28,961 nucleotides of DNA. Source: Coprinopsis marcescibilis (Eukaryota; Basidiomycota; Agaricomycetes; Agaricales; Psathyrellaceae). The notes below the pieces were generated by a model. It saw only the letters and a list, made by a program, of their open reading frames with translations, was not told the origin of the DNA and searched no databases. The translations under genes and the position numbers were made by a program. The stretch spans positions 1 to 28,961 of the forward strand of contig ML210434.1 of assembly GCA_004369085.1 (NCBI GenBank), in the 5' to 3' direction. Below are positions 19,826-28,961 of this stretch, one piece after another; the first letter of the stretch is position 1; every line of letters begins with the position of its first letter.

Positions 19826-22800
19826 ATGAGCGCGCTCACCCCGTTCCTCGAACCCGAACCTGACAAGGCAGGGGAGTTGGACACTTCGACCCGTACCAAA
19901 CCAAACCTTAAGCGTAGTCGTTGGCTGGGAATCGTCGTTATCTCCCTCGTTATCTCCTTGCTGCTCTATGTCGGACTCGTGCCTCACGCTACTCGTCATC
20001 AATCGGATGATTTCGTCGACAAACACACTCGCCCTGGCCAACACCGATTCCCTACACAACTTGGCCAGTGTCCTTCCAACGCACCTCCGCGGGCTTCACC
20101 CCCAGTACCCATAAATGTGTGGGCTTCGCTGAACAGCCAAGATACTGCTCAGATCCAAGCCTGGCTCGAGTCGGGCGCTGGAAATTTTAACCTCACCAAG
20201 TCTAATGGCGCCGCGACATCCGACAATTCCATCTTCAACATTGAAGCTTATCGGCCTCATAAGAACACAACACTCGCATACCTCAACAATCCTCAAAAGG
20301 CTGAAGCCCCACCGAGAGTCGCAAGGGTCACGATTCATCATGGAGGTCTTGAGAATCCTGTAGTCCGTGACTACTTGGTGGGACCTTTGCCAATCTCTTC
20401 GAGGACTACTGTTCAGCCTTTGAAAGACATCTACCACCTGGAAGACATCCCTTACAACGCTCGTGGCCTGGGGGATCTCAGCGAAGCATTCAACTTCATG
20501 GAAGGGGTTATTAAACCAATTTCTGGTGCGATGAAGGTCAGTCATCTTTCATCACTCACCATGCGCTAGGTGAACAGTTTTCAGGATCTATTTGGTGGAA
20601 TCATGGGCAACGGGCAAAACGATACATTTACTGCTGGTCCCACTGGCCCTTGGAGCTACGACGGGTCATTTCGTCGCATTTGGGTCACTTGGCGATACAA
20701 CACCGCAGGCTCATTCATTCAGCCAATCAATTTCTACAATTACATTGACATGTCTGGCACGGACCCGTCACTGTGGAAAATCCTAAGGGTGAGTGCTTAA
20801 TGTGGCCGCCTACTTCAAAACGTACTCATCATAGTGTATTTCGACTCTCTACCCCGTTCCCTGCCAGATTGTCTACCACGACCAGATGTTCCCTTCAGTG
20901 GAGTCCTTCTTGGAAGCATATCAAAATGGTACCCTTCACCGTCGTCCAAGGCCTTCAATCCCGCAGGACGAGCTACCATGGTCGTCCAGAAGAAGGGTTG
21001 GAAAACCTCGCGACCTCGACCATCTTCCAGGGCCCCGCTCTGTCTCGTTTGCAGGGCTGCGGTTCCGTGTGGACCGCCAACAGCAATACATCAGCTGGAT
21101 GGGCTGGGGAATGTATCTCGGCTTCGACAGGGATATGGGCTTAAGTCTTTGGGACATTCGGTTCCGAGGTGAAAGAATAATTTATCAGGTATGTGCCGTG
21201 AACGTTTCAGCATTGAGGCTGAAAGTTGACTAACATTCTAATGTTAGCTGGCGCCCCAAGAGGCAATCGCACAGTATGGTATGTCGTTGGGCCAAACCAT
21301 GCGTCGCAGCACTTGACTGTTCTGTCAGCCGGGGGCGACCCCGTCCAGTCCACCACGGCGTGGCTTGATAGGTTCTTTGGCATGGGAACTCTCGTCAGAA
21401 ATCTCATCCCTGGCTACGACTGTCCACAAGAAGCGGTGTACCTCCCAGCAGAGACGTACTCCATTTACGGACATATTCTTCGGGAGAAGGGCATTTGTGT
21501 ATTTGAGCAAGACGCTGGGAAAGCCTTGACACGGCATGTTGGGGATATCCCAGGCGAGACCGGTGCTGTCAAGTCGTATATTTTGACAGTCAGGAGCATT
21601 AGTACTGTTGGAAAGTGAGTTCTGTGACCGACTCGGTGACATGTGATTAATTATATCCTGGCGCACAGCTACGACTATTGTGAGTTCCGCGTATCTTAAT
21701 TGCAGCGATCTAACTTTTCATTTTGCTGCTCTGCTTTTTCTTCAAAGTGGTACGTTTGTTTTCCTCGTCGATGATCACAGGGATGCGTGTTCTAATTCTC
21801 TATAGTTTGACTACCTGTTCTACCTCGATGGGACGATTCAGGTCCAAATTTCGGCTTCGGGGTACCTCCAAGGCGGATACTGGACCCCTGAACAAAAGAA
21901 TTATGGGCACCGGATCCGCGATTTTAGCAGTAAGTCTCCTTTAGTGTTTCCCAGTCGTAGAAACCCAATCATTAACCTCAAATAGTGGGCAGTTTACATG
22001 ACCATGTCATCAACTTCAAGTGAGGCTTCGATCTTTGTTGCTAGAAGCGACCATTAACGGCCACGCAGGGTCGATCTGGACATTGCAGGCGAAGCAAACT
22101 CGTTCCTCAAGACTTCAATGTCGCAAGAGGAGGTGGACCTTCCATGGGCCGACGACGATTGGGGAAGCAAGGTCATTCAGCAAAGGATCAAACGCGAATA
22201 CGTAGACGTCGAGGACGATGCGCGACTCAACTACGCGAACAACTTCCAAGGTAGCATTGCGATCGTTAACAAGGAGCAAACGAACAAGTGGGGTAATCCT
22301 CGTGGATACGCCCTCCACCCTGGTTATTCTCCTATTCACAACGTGAGCACCATATTTGTCGATTCAGCCACTAGAGCCTACTGACCTCGACTTGGCAGAC
22401 TGTTGTGGGCTCGAAGCGACTGGAGAAAAACGCGAATTGGGCTCGCAATAACATTGCGGTCACCAAGCGAAAGGAAAACGAACCTTCTTCGAGCAGCATG
22501 TGGAACCTCCACTTGTCCGGAGCTCCTGCCGTGAACTTTGATAACTTCTTCGACGGAGATAGCCTTGACCAGGAAGACCTTGTCATGTGGGTGAACGTCG
22601 GCACGCATCATTTGGTACGTATATGCTTGATTCTACCAAGTTCAGCGAGCTTACGATATCATTCGTTATCAGCCCCAAGCAGAAGACTCTCCAAACACGA
22701 AGACTAACATTGCAACTACGAGGTCAGTTCATGATCACCTGGTATATCAGTCAACCAACCGAATCTGACATTCTCGGGCAATCTAGCTTTTTACTCACGC

Positions 22801-23066
22801 CCCTGAACTACTTCGACTCCGACCCTTCGATGGAGTCTATGAATGCCATCACGCTGACTGAGCCTGAAACGCCAGGTGAGGCGTTTGGGTTCGACGATAA
22901 CGGTGTCAAGCAAGACTTCAACTGCATTCCTCGCGATGTACCGCCCTTCAGCTATCGCGGAGAAGACCCTCTCTTCGAGCAAAACCACCTTGACGCTGAC
23001 AATGAAGACGCCTATGGAAAGCTTCACACTTTGCTTCATCCACTCCGTATCAAAACTGGTGTTTAA
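19826..23066 (+). CDS. Copper amine oxidase (topaquinone-dependent), with N-terminal membrane anchor
   Basis: Exons 19826-20536, 20585-20788, 20868-21188, 21248-21278, 21329-21614, 21669-21679, 21748-21749, 21806-21929, 21986-22019, 22069-22342, 22399-22614, 22673-22722, 22787-23066; 847 residues. Reaction: primary amine + O2 + H2O to aldehyde + NH3 + H2O2. The Tyr of NYDY (Tyr519) is the precursor of the topaquinone cofactor. LDRFFGMG supplies the probable catalytic base (Asp436). LHDHVINFK (His568, His570) and HHLPQAED (His737) are the copper ligands. Before the catalytic domain come the family's N2/N3-type domains (DLFGGI, DGSFRRIWV, LSLWDIRFRGERIIY). Residues about 33-52 form one hydrophobic helix flanked by KRSR, suggesting a type II membrane protein with the enzyme on the lumenal or outer side. 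NxT/S sites occur in the N-terminal part. Several other starts exist upstream; Met 19826 is preferred because it gives a compact anchor. Exon 2 could begin at 20570 instead, adding five residues but leaving a 33-nt intron. Confidence 0.93.
21669..21679 (+). other. 11-nt micro-exon carrying the topaquinone tyrosine
   Basis: Bounded by the acceptor GCACAG (ends 21668) and the donor GTGAGT (starts 21680). It supplies the last base of Asn518, then Tyr519-Asp520-Tyr521, and one base of the next codon. The preceding exon ends GGAAA before GTGAGT, so VGNYDY is restored exactly. Confidence 0.85.
21748..21749 (+). other. Putative 2-nt micro-exon (TG) in the amine oxidase gene
   Basis: It lies between an acceptor with a long pyrimidine tract (CTGCTTTTTCTTCAAAG, ending 21747) and a strong donor GTACGT (starting 21750). 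Flanking introns of 68 and 56 nt have normal size. Including TG completes a Leu codon and gives NYDYLFDYLFYLDG, in register with the family. Skipping it produces an immediate TGA. Confidence 0.7.
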
Positions 23067-24261
23067 CGGTATCCTAGTTGATAGTACAGCTATGCATATT
23101 ACTTTGAGTTTATGAGTGTCTAGGTACCTCTCGTTTGAAATAATCTTACTACCGATACTGTCGCCGCTCCGTGGGCATTATGAGTATGAGTGTACGGTGC
23201 ACGATAAGTAAATTTTATTTCGTGAGCTGCAGTGGATCATAGATTGACACGTCTCCGCTCTCCGGACACTGAATGGCTTGTCAGAGCGCCACTACCTGAC
23301 AGCCGCAATGTGCACCTGTAACAGTGACCTGTTGCCTGTTGTCAAGTGGGCGCTTAGACCTTGGGTGGCGACGTCATTTCCAAACCTCGTGTCGCCTCTG
23401 GCGGGGAGAACCATCCGGATCGCATCAACGATCTTAAAAAGCGGGAAAACGAGAATGAGAAGTAAACCAAGGGCACCGGTGTGTGATCGTTTCCCCTTGC
23501 TTGCGGCTGTAATCTCTGGAAAGCTGGGTCTGAAATTTTCGGTGCAATTACTTTAAAACGTCTTTTTTACTTCGCCAGCGTCATGCCACTGGTGTATATT
23601 TTTGACTCGGGAACCCCACAAGGATATCGTTGTCAAAGGCCCTTACTGTTACCAGCCAGGCCCGACACGAGACGAGAGACGGTGTCGAATAAATGTACAC
23701 GGGCACTTCCTGGAGTCATTGTCAGCATTCAAACGGAAGAGACGCCAATGACGCTAAATTCTGATTGATTTGAGATGAGTTTATCCCTGTCGAATATTTT
23801 AACGGCCACCCAATGTATGGTGCGATAGGGTAAGAGGATATAACGGGACAGACCAGTTCTTCCACAGCTTCGTGATGTTCCAGAGAAATTAAATTATGTG
23901 CCAAGGAGTTCTACAACGCCTCTCTTTGCATCGTGTCACGAAAACTCGAGTCATTTGGACAAAATCGGAGATGCAGGAGTTTCTTCCACACTGGGAAGCC
24001 CATGGGAGTCCTCGCTATCTTTCCCATCCAGGGCTCTACATTCGCACCGTCTGATGGAGATGAAGGTGTGCGTGCTGTTGACTGATGACCGGCGGGGTTG
24101 AAATTTCTGGGGGACGAATCTCTCTCAATGCCACTGATTGATAAATTAGATAGCTCCGGACCCTTATACCGTGTAGAGATATGCAGATCGACTGCCCTGG
24201 CCCGGATATTCAGTGAGGCTCAGTCTGGGTAATGGGGCAGTTAACTTGGACATCCAGCGGT
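23067..24261. other. Intergenic, no gene seen
   Basis: Short frames of 60-92 codons, most without ATG, with no motif and no consistent splice chain. No repeats of note. Confidence 0.4.
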
Positions 24262-25400
24262 ATGGTAGAAGTCACGGTAAGATTCACGCCCATTGGCTCA
24301 CGCATAAATCCTTACCCTTCCTCATTGCTTCATCAGGGATGTACCGCCATGGTACGGAGCGTTGAGGGTGTAAGACCAGGCGCAGACGATACGGTGTGGA
24401 CCGTGGCCCTCAAAGAGCGCAAAGCACACTTGAGATCCTACTTAGGCATCACAGTCAAGGAAGCATCTCAAGGGAAATATGTTCACTGTGAACTGTGTCG
24501 CATCAGAATCTCATTGGAAAGAACGAAGAAGTCGACCAAACGGGGTGGCTTTTACAAGGGTAACCTTGTGAATCATTTGGTCAGGGCGAAGCACGAGGCG
24601 GCGGTTGTGAAATGGGTGGAAGATAATGATTTCGTGGTATGTCAACTCATTGTGGTGTACATAAACAGCAATAAATTTATTTGTTTCACAGTGGCAGATC
24701 CCCGAGAAGGTTCGCGAATGGGTGCAGCGAAAATTTCCAGCAACAGCTAGATCTTCCTTTCCACTGCCTTCGTTGAAGGCTACTACTCCCAGCGTTCAGA
24801 AAAGGAAGAGGAGAGTCAAGGCCAGAAGCTCACCAACGCCGTTGGAGAGTAGGCCTGCCATAAAAAGAAAGCGGCGCCAACGAAATTCAGTGAGTCCTCT
24901 TTGGTGTCTGTATTTTCTCTGGAATCGGACGACTGACCGTTTCCTAGGTCACAGGGGCTGAGCGAGCTGATGGTGACTTTTCTGGCAGAGCCTGCCCAAC
25001 CTGCCCAACCTGTCATTCCCATTCCCGATTCTGTCCTCGGATGTATGCCGGTTGCCGCCCATTACGTTCCAAGCCTCCCTCCCTCGCTAATGAACCTACT
25101 GAACCGTGACGACTTGGTGTGGGAGGATGTCGGCCAGAGGTTCACCGGCCAGCACAACATGGTTCAAGATGACCTCGACGTAAGCAATGTCCAAATGTTC
25201 TCTTGCCGCCGGTTGAAGACTCACCTATTCATGTTTAGAAGCGAATTCCGTCCTATGTTCCACGGCTCCGGACACTCAATAAAGCAGCCTACACGTGAGT
25301 GTCGTCATATACAAGTGGCAGGTGCAGTGCGTTAACCTTTCCCAGTGCGCAACATCTCCATTCGACTGGTCCCAAACGGGGCCAAGAAATAAACCAATAA
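24262..25400 (+). CDS. Zinc-finger-like protein B (C-x2-C-x25-H-x5-H), paralogue of protein A
   Basis: Proposed exons 24262-24276, 24337-24636, 24692-24889, 24955-25179, 25239-25294, 25346-25400; 282 residues; introns 60, 55, 65, 59 and 51 nt, all GT-AG. As in gene A, a tiny first exon (five residues) precedes the domain exon. The core holds Cys56-x2-Cys59 and His85-x5-His91 (CELC ... HLVRAKH). A 68-residue ungapped match to protein A shares 28 identities by my count. Residues after 105 are basic (KRKRRVKARS, KRKRRQR: likely nuclear signals), followed by a Pro/Ala/Gln stretch from a triple CCTGCCCAA-type repeat (about 24990-25012) and a C-terminal segment (LPPSLMNLLNRDDLVWEDVG) absent from A. 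Inference: a nuclear binding protein; partner and targets unknown. The junction after 24889 is open to another reading: the first acceptor (24947) gives a different frame that stops at 25109. The acceptor at 24954 keeps the longer frame. Confidence 0.65.
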
Positions 25401-26002
25401 ATCAATCCCAGCTTCCACAACATTGAGCGAGAGACCCAATTAGGAACGGCTGAGTGATCTACTGTCACTGCCTGACCCTCGTTGTGGTTTTGAATTCCGT
25501 CGTTGAAGGCTGGGATGGGGTTCGAGTAAGTCGGGTTGAAGATTATCGCGAGATAATCGTTCTTCACTGCGCCCTAGAGCCCCTCCTTTCCCGCCTGGCT
25601 TTGCCTTTGTTATTTCTTAAAGGCACCGGGATAATAGCTTCGGGAGCACCGCATCTTCCCTTCACTCTGATTTCTCAATCTCGCTCTGCTTTATACACTG
25701 TAAACTATGCTCTTCTCAAGACCCTATCCTCTTACTGCTGTCTATGATGCTCTCATATGTTTTCCAATTGTTTTGTTCACTCGGACGGTCCATGGTCATT
25801 CTCGTGTCGTACAGTTACTTTTCCTGTTCCTGTTATCTTTAATAAAATTAACTTATTCAATCCCAAAAGTCCTGCAGCCCATTTCCGAAAGGGCGCGATT
25901 TCGTGTCCCAGATCATTCAAATCTCGTTCTTCTTGATATTAGCCCATAAATGGCAATGCCAGATATTCAGAGAAATGTCTCGGTAAAGCGCCAGCGCGAT
26001 GT

Positions 26003-26042
26003 AGAGACTGGGACTTGGCTGTGAACAGCCAAGCCCATCTCT
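26003..26042. repeat. Imperfect long hairpin
   Basis: The arm AGAGACTGGGACTTGGCTGT (26003-26022) pairs with ACAGCCAAGCCCATCTCT (26025-26042) across a 2-nt turn. That is about 18 bp, with two single-base bulges. The inner nine base pairs (CTTGGCTGT/ACAGCCAAG) are perfect. A turn this tight means either an RNA fold with an opened loop or a DNA palindrome. Confidence 0.6.
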
Positions 26043-26107
26043 GTTCTCCTATCACAACGCATCTCGCACCCACAGCGCCAACACGGTGCAATCATTTAGG
26101 CGCTTGA

Positions 26108-26115
26108 TCACGTGA
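26108..26115. promoter_or_regulatory. TCACGTGA palindrome (E-box)
   Basis: Perfect 8-bp palindrome with core CACGTG. This is the type of site bound by basic helix-loop-helix factors such as fungal Cbf1-like proteins (established for the family). No gene start nearby shows what it would control. Confidence 0.3.
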
Positions 26116-26849
26116 CCACCGAAACTTCGAGATTCCCGCCCGTCGCATGCATCCAAATCCCCTTTCAAGCCACATCTCCGCCCCAAAACACCCTCAGCCC
26201 CACTCTTTCGATCATCGGGCACCCACCCTGGGCTTCATATCGCTTCCGAGCACCCAGCAAGGTCCAGAATTGGCTTAGTGCGTGGGAGACCGACCCTGAA
26301 GACCCAAAAATACCTCAAACACAGGGAAGATTGGGCCGGTAAATCGTTTTTCATCGTATCTATACCCGTGTTTAGGGCTCTGTCTTGCATATACGAATAT
26401 TCCAGAGCCTCTTGGCTCGACTTTCCCCATTTTATTTTATTTTATTACCTATTTATCAAGTAATTTAGAAACCTATAAGTAGTTGGCGAGAGCAATCCTC
26501 TAAGGACAGCTCTAGCTCACCCCAGAACCTATCTACTACAACTCTATTGAATCCTTTCTCTTCCAAAGCCACTGCGCTTTCGCTGATTGGTTCCAGCCAG
26601 CAGAACCAAACCTGTCTCTCTCCCAACTCCAACCTCAACTCTGAAACTTACCTGCGAGTGGTCTGACTCGTGCCCAAAGCAAGTCAAGCGCCCTCACATC
26701 ACCCGAAGAACCTCTCTTCAGCGATCCATGATCAAGTACATAGAGTGCGTGTATAGTTCTTGTCCGACAAATTACGGATGGTGTGACGATGTGCTGAAGA
26801 CAAAGCTGGGAAGATATAGTACACTCGAAATTTTAAAATGCCATGTTTT

Positions 26850-28289
26850 TCAACTCATACATACCTCCGAGAAATCGATAATTTCTTCCGTGTTCCTGGT
26901 GAGACCTTCGCGACGAGTCATTTTTGGGGTGGCGGTATGTGGACGAACATAGTTCATAGTCAGCCCCATGACATCCGAATCTAGAGTCGTCTCTGGAGGT
27001 GCCTGGTAAATGTCGAACACACATTCCAAGGTCGCGGTTTCGGGGGACATTGCACGTGTTCGATTGAAGTTAATAACAGCCTTGTCCGTGAGTCCTTCGG
27101 TGCACCGTAAATCCCAGTCGAGGAACCGGAGCTTGCTCCAGCTGAGCTTCTCCCCCATGTCCACCGGAGAGAGGGCCTTGAAGAAGGCATCACCAGTGAG
27201 CCCAGACGGCATGACCTCGTTGAGGACATTCAAAAAGCACAGTCCTCCCGCGCATGGACAGTTCACTGTGCAGAATGGGTGAACCATGAATTGCTCCAGG
27301 TTAGGCGTGTACCGGGCTATGGCCATGAGAGCATCGAAGGAGATGGCTGCGGATGTAGGGAGTTTCAATGCAAGAAACCGCAGACTTTGACCAATGATCT
27401 TCACCACATTTGTTATGGAATCCGAAATTTGTCCTGGGCCGTGGTCTGCAGTATAAAGCGCCAGGAAGCTCCTCTTCAATGTGTCCGGGACCAGAATAGC
27501 GGATTCCAGACGTGGGAGGTCCAGTCTCTCGTAGAAATGGGATATAGCCCACTCATCGTCAAGAGCAACGTTTATTACGAGCACCTTCAGGTTGGCGTGT
27601 TGGATTTTGGAGCGATCACGGTTTTCGGCCAATGGATCTGACGCTGGTGTACAGTTAAGGTGCAAAACCGTAAGATCTGGAGCTGACCGAATGAGGGCTG
27701 TAATCTGCTCGAAATTGGGATGGTTGAAAGCCGGTCCTCCCAATGATAGCTGGGTCAACCTTTTGAACATTCCTGTTTCTAATGCCATCGCCCAAGCGCT
27801 CAAGCCGCCCACAATATTGATATCGAGGGTCATGTACTTGACTTGCACTGAGCTTGCGAGTCCATCGGTAGTTTGGACCCAGTCCTCGGCTCGATCGGGG
27901 GTGGTGATGATCTGGAGGGAAATCTCCCGGAGCGCTTGCCATTCATTCGGATCTGACTTCAAAAGCGGAATCAAGCTCGGGCAGGTGTCCTCGACGCAGC
28001 CATCGAATATCCGCATCTGAAAGACCGACCATCTCTTTCGGGCCACCCAAAGGTCCGTGTCCATCAAAAGCCCATAAATCTCCCCCTTGAATGCATGCCT
28101 TCCGTTGCCCGTCCCAGGAAAATAGACCAAAAGAGGGAAGTCTTTCGAGCGTTCTATATTCGAATTGACTATGCTCTGCGCACGTTGGTACCGCCTTTCT
28201 GCTCTCCTTCTCTCCAACTGATCCCAATCCCTGGCCAGTTTATGTCCCAGCAAGATTTCATCTTCCATAACATCGTCCAGTTCAGGCAT
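26850..28289 (-). CDS. LRR-like protein of the basidiomycete F-box/LRR type (F-box not visible)
   Basis: Single open frame of 479 residues from Met 28289. The N-terminus is acidic, then Arg/Glu-rich and probably helical (WDQLERRRAERRYQRAQ). From about residue 120 onward there are irregular leucine-rich segments (LTQLSLGGPAF, PDLTVLHLNC, LPRLESAILVP, LRFLALKLPTS, TPNLEQFMVHPF, LRFLDWDLR) in the style of F-box/LRR proteins expanded in mushrooms. A Cys cluster (CTVNCPCAGGLC) interrupts them. I cannot see an F-box, so a ubiquitin-ligase adaptor role is only suggested by resemblance. The frame is open 25 codons upstream of Met 28289 but has no earlier ATG. Near the end, GAG is followed by GTATGT, a good donor; splicing there to an acceptor near 26811 would replace the last four residues with a longer tail. 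Confidence 0.65.
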   Translation of the reverse strand: MPELDDVMEDEILLGHKLARDWDQLERRRAERRYQRAQSIVNSNIERSKDFPLLVYFPGTGNGRHAFKGEIYGLLMDTDLWVARKRWSVFQMRIFDGCVEDTCPSLIPLLKSDPNEWQALREISLQIITTPDRAEDWVQTTDGLASSVQVKYMTLDINIVGGLSAWAMALETGMFKRLTQLSLGGPAFNHPNFEQITALIRSAPDLTVLHLNCTPASDPLAENRDRSKIQHANLKVLVINVALDDEWAISHFYERLDLPRLESAILVPDTLKRSFLALYTADHGPGQISDSITNVVKIIGQSLRFLALKLPTSAAISFDALMAIARYTPNLEQFMVHPFCTVNCPCAGGLCFLNVLNEVMPSGLTGDAFFKALSPVDMGEKLSWSKLRFLDWDLRCTEGLTDKAVINFNRTRAMSPETATLECVFDIYQAPPETTLDSDVMGLTMNYVRPHTATPKMTRREGLTRNTEEIIDFSEVCMS

Positions 28290-28364
28290 CCGACCTTGAT
28301 TCAGACTCCAGACTGTTTGGAGGTCTATTGTAAGGACACGACGATCACATGACCCTTCGGACAC

Positions 28365-28372
28365 TATATAAG
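28365..28372. promoter_or_regulatory. TATATAAG, TATA box in a divergent promoter
   Basis: TATATAAG on the plus strand reads CTTATATA on the minus strand, so the core could serve both directions. It lies 75 bp upstream of the LRR-like start and about 300 bp upstream of the plus-strand frame. On the plus side a strongly pyrimidine-rich leader follows (28387-28440, including a CT repeat). Confidence 0.5.
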
Positions 28373-28674
28373 ACGCGACACTACGTACACTGATCCTTCT
28401 TCCTTTTTCTTTCCTCCCTTAACATATCGCTCTCTCTCTCAATATACGCCTTATCATTCGTACTGCCGTCGTCGTTCGCCGTAAGTGTTGGCTGCCTCTC
28501 TTAATCGAGAGCAGTCTTCCACTTTTTTTTACGAATTAACAACTGTCGTATATTGTTGCCGAACAGATGTTTAACGCCGCATACACCCACCGAATTACCT
28601 TGCTGTTACACCGCCATTGTGCAAAAGCTGTTTACAAGCCGTTGCCGTGAGTCCATGCGTTTTTAGACGCATAT

Positions 28675-28961
28675 ATGGACCTAAAAGCCGTCTCGCTGTT
28701 GCAGAATATTAACTCTCGCAGTCGCCGTAACGACGAACCCTTGGTTCAACTGGGAATCAACGGAAAGGTCGTAGTCTCCCAAAAAGGCTCCGCATCAATT
28801 GATATCCCCGACGAATCCGGAGGTTCTTCCCCGCGCTCAACAGTTTCCACGTCACAGTCTTTGCTGTCTTCTCTACCATCATCTCCGCCCCCTCCGCCCC
28901 CTTCTCCCACCTTTTCCTCTGATTCTTCTTTCGAGTCGCCCGCTGTGATGTCTTCCCCCGA
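28675..28961 (+). CDS. 5' part of a Ser/Pro-rich protein, cut by the window end
   Basis: Open frame from ATG 28675 to the window end, 95 codons plus two bases. It starts MDLKAVSLLQNINSRSRRND. From about residue 50 it is low-complexity and rich in Ser/Pro, with a run of six prolines, typical of a disordered N-terminus. No domain is visible yet. The 5' side has apparent introns: GTAAGT 28481 to CAG 28566, and GTGAGT 28647 to CAG 28704. The second would remove this ATG and leave no start in this frame, so either the start or the splicing model is uncertain. It diverges from the LRR-like gene, with about 385 bp between the two starts. Confidence 0.5.
   Translation, partial: MDLKAVSLLQNINSRSRRNDEPLVQLGINGKVVVSQKGSASIDIPDESGGSSPRSTVSTSQSLLSSLPSSPPPPPPSPTFSSDSSFESPAVMSSP

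Larger units (their letters stand above)
25401..26849. other. Intergenic region with a hairpin and a palindromic E-box
   Basis: No convincing gene. A plus-strand stretch at about 26470-26760 has a TATA-like CTATAAG (about 26474), a pyrimidine-rich leader, and then an open frame with several Cys. It lacks an ATG near its start and is not supported by splice sites. A TTTTA-type microsatellite lies at about 26429-26447. Confidence 0.4.

Noticed and set aside
26587..26952. 121-codon plus-strand frame with several Cys
   Set aside because: No ATG near the start, overlaps the 3' end of the LRR-like gene on the other strand, and the Cys spacing fits no finger I recognise.
1..28961. CRISPR arrays, insertion sequences, bacterial operons or a biosynthetic gene cluster
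   Set aside because: No regularly spaced repeats, transposase domains or terminal repeats were seen; the window is clearly eukaryotic, and the P450 has no synthase or transporter beside it.

Overview
This window is nuclear DNA of a filamentous fungus, most likely a mushroom-forming basidiomycete (Agaricomycetes). The genes are broken by many short introns (about 42-84 nt, mostly 47-60) with GT-AG ends. The gene set also fits: an ankyrin-bearing NACHT/NLR-type NTPase, a membrane-anchored P450, a topaquinone amine oxidase, an LRR-like protein of the kind expanded in basidiomycetes, and two small Cys/His zinc-finger proteins. Gene models were built by hand: translated segments were joined at splice sites that keep the frame and restore family motifs. 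No search or alignment program was run.

Layout. 1-2888: no convincing gene. 2889-5296 (-): NACHT-ankyrin NTPase in six exons. 5941-6030 (-): intron-containing tRNA-Arg(UCG). 6179-9524 (+): membrane-anchored ubiquitin-specific protease, five exons. 9928-10018 (-): a second tRNA-Arg(UCG), identical in its mature part. 10439-11222 (+): WBP2-like GRAM/PPxY protein, three exons. 12104-14576 (+): cytochrome P450, nine exons. 14577-16770: apparently gene-free. 16919-17564 (+): small zinc-finger protein A. 18478-18928 (+): small two-exon protein of unknown function. 19826-23066 (+): copper amine oxidase, thirteen exons. 24262-25400 (+): zinc-finger protein B, a paralogue of A. 26850-28289 (-): LRR-like protein. 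28675-28961 (+): start of a Ser/Pro-rich protein cut by the window edge, divergent from the LRR-like gene.

The genes are individual eukaryotic transcription units, not an operon. The P450 and the amine oxidase are both oxidative enzymes, but nothing shows that they share a pathway and no biosynthetic core enzyme is present. The USP and WBP2-like genes look like housekeeping. The NLR-like gene, the zinc-finger pair and the LRR-like gene look like fast-evolving accessory families.

Most notable: (i) the active-site region of the amine oxidase can be read in frame only if an 11-nt exon carrying the topaquinone tyrosine is followed by a 2-nt exon; (ii) two zinc-finger genes about 7 kb apart share an ungapped 68-residue domain, C-x2-C-x25-H-x5-H, at about 41% identity; (iii) two tRNA-Arg(UCG) genes with identical mature parts but different introns flank the USP gene; (iv) one P450 junction has competing GC-AG and GT-AG solutions.
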